Below are positions 5,659-5,723 of a DNA stretch of 5,723 bases, in pieces. The notes below the pieces were generated by a model, which ran no database searches, had not been told where the DNA came from, and saw only the letters and a list, made by a program, of their open reading frames with translations. The first letter of the stretch is position 1. Every line of letters starts with the position of its first letter. The position numbers and the translations under genes were made by a program. Source of the DNA: Nitrospirota bacterium (GTDB lineage: Bacteria; Nitrospirota; Thermodesulfovibrionia; Thermodesulfovibrionales; JdFR-85); NCBI GenBank assembly GCA_013152195.1, contig JAADGU010000001.1, positions 1-5,723 of the forward strand. The letters are read 5' to 3'.

Positions 5659-5723
5659 TCCGGACCCTCCGTGTTTGTTGCACTGATTAAGGGCTTCCCG
5701 TTCATGTAAGACGGAATTTCAAC
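5655..5723 (-). CDS. C-terminal end of an upstream gene, probably another alkaline-phosphatase-superfamily enzyme (partial)
   Basis: The frame entering from the right edge encodes 22 residues, beginning VEIPSYMNGKPLISA, and stops at TGA (5655-5657). This stop overlaps the ATG of the next gene by four bases (ATGA), the usual sign of a real co-translated upstream gene. The 'P.YMNGKPL' segment resembles the end of type I phosphodiesterase/sulfatase-like proteins, where a 'LGxxxPxxMxGKPL' segment follows the conserved 'D(I/L)APT(I/V)L' helix. The second gene of this window ends in the same way ('KSMVGKPIF'). I infer that a paralogous phosphatase-fold gene lies immediately upstream. Catalytic residues would be outside the window, so the family call rests on a short motif only. 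Confidence 0.6.
   Translation of the reverse strand, partial: VEIPSYMNGKPLISATNTEGPE
5665..5670 (-). promoter_or_regulatory. Ribosome binding site for the phosphodiesterase gene
   Basis: GGAGGG on the minus strand lies six bases before the ATG at 5658. It sits inside the last codons of the upstream gene and supports the ATG at 5658 as the start, in agreement with the signal peptide that follows directly. Confidence 0.75.

Noticed and set aside
1..5723. Phage, transposon, CRISPR, tRNA or rRNA content
   Set aside because: No inverted terminal repeats, transposase motifs, regularly spaced repeats or RNA-gene sequence was recognised; coding sequence accounts for essentially the whole window.

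Overview
The window is a single tightly packed minus-strand operon of envelope-associated genes. No gene is supported on the plus strand, and no RNA gene, mobile element, repeat array or CRISPR was seen. Signal peptide, multi-pass membrane proteins and Shine-Dalgarno (SD) sites of GGAGG/AGGGAG type indicate a bacterium, probably Gram-negative with moderate GC. From memory, similar gene sets occur in Planctomycetes, Deltaproteobacteria and Nitrospirota-like lineages, but the sequence alone does not fix the taxon.

In transcription order (right to left): (1) the last 22 codons of an upstream gene whose end resembles the end of an alkaline-phosphatase-superfamily enzyme; (2) a secreted type I phosphodiesterase/alkaline-phosphatase-like enzyme, interrupted by a -1 frame change near a run of five G (4106-4110), so that it appears as a 534-residue N-terminal part and a 120-residue C-terminal part; (3) a 63-residue ribbon-helix-helix-like small protein; (4) a 276-residue membrane protein whose layout resembles the YidC/Oxa1/EMC3 (DUF106) insertase superfamily, with a large periplasmic domain; (5) a 203-residue PAPS-type sulfotransferase starting at TTG; (6) a sulfatase-fold enzyme anchored by about seven membrane helices, with Thr instead of Cys at the nucleophile position, running off the left edge after 676 codons.

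Junctions are 4-nt overlaps or gaps of 4, 6, 14 and 5 nt, so the genes are almost certainly co-transcribed and partly translationally coupled. The promoter lies beyond the right edge and the terminator beyond the left edge. There is no intergenic stretch long enough to hold another gene.

Together the genes encode two, probably three, alkaline-phosphatase-superfamily enzymes acting outside the cytoplasmic membrane, one cytosolic sulfotransferase, one insertase-like membrane protein and one small possible regulator or adaptor. The most economical inference is a system that builds or remodels a sulfated or phosphorylated envelope molecule. No substrate can be read from the sequence, and I know of no characterised system with this composition.
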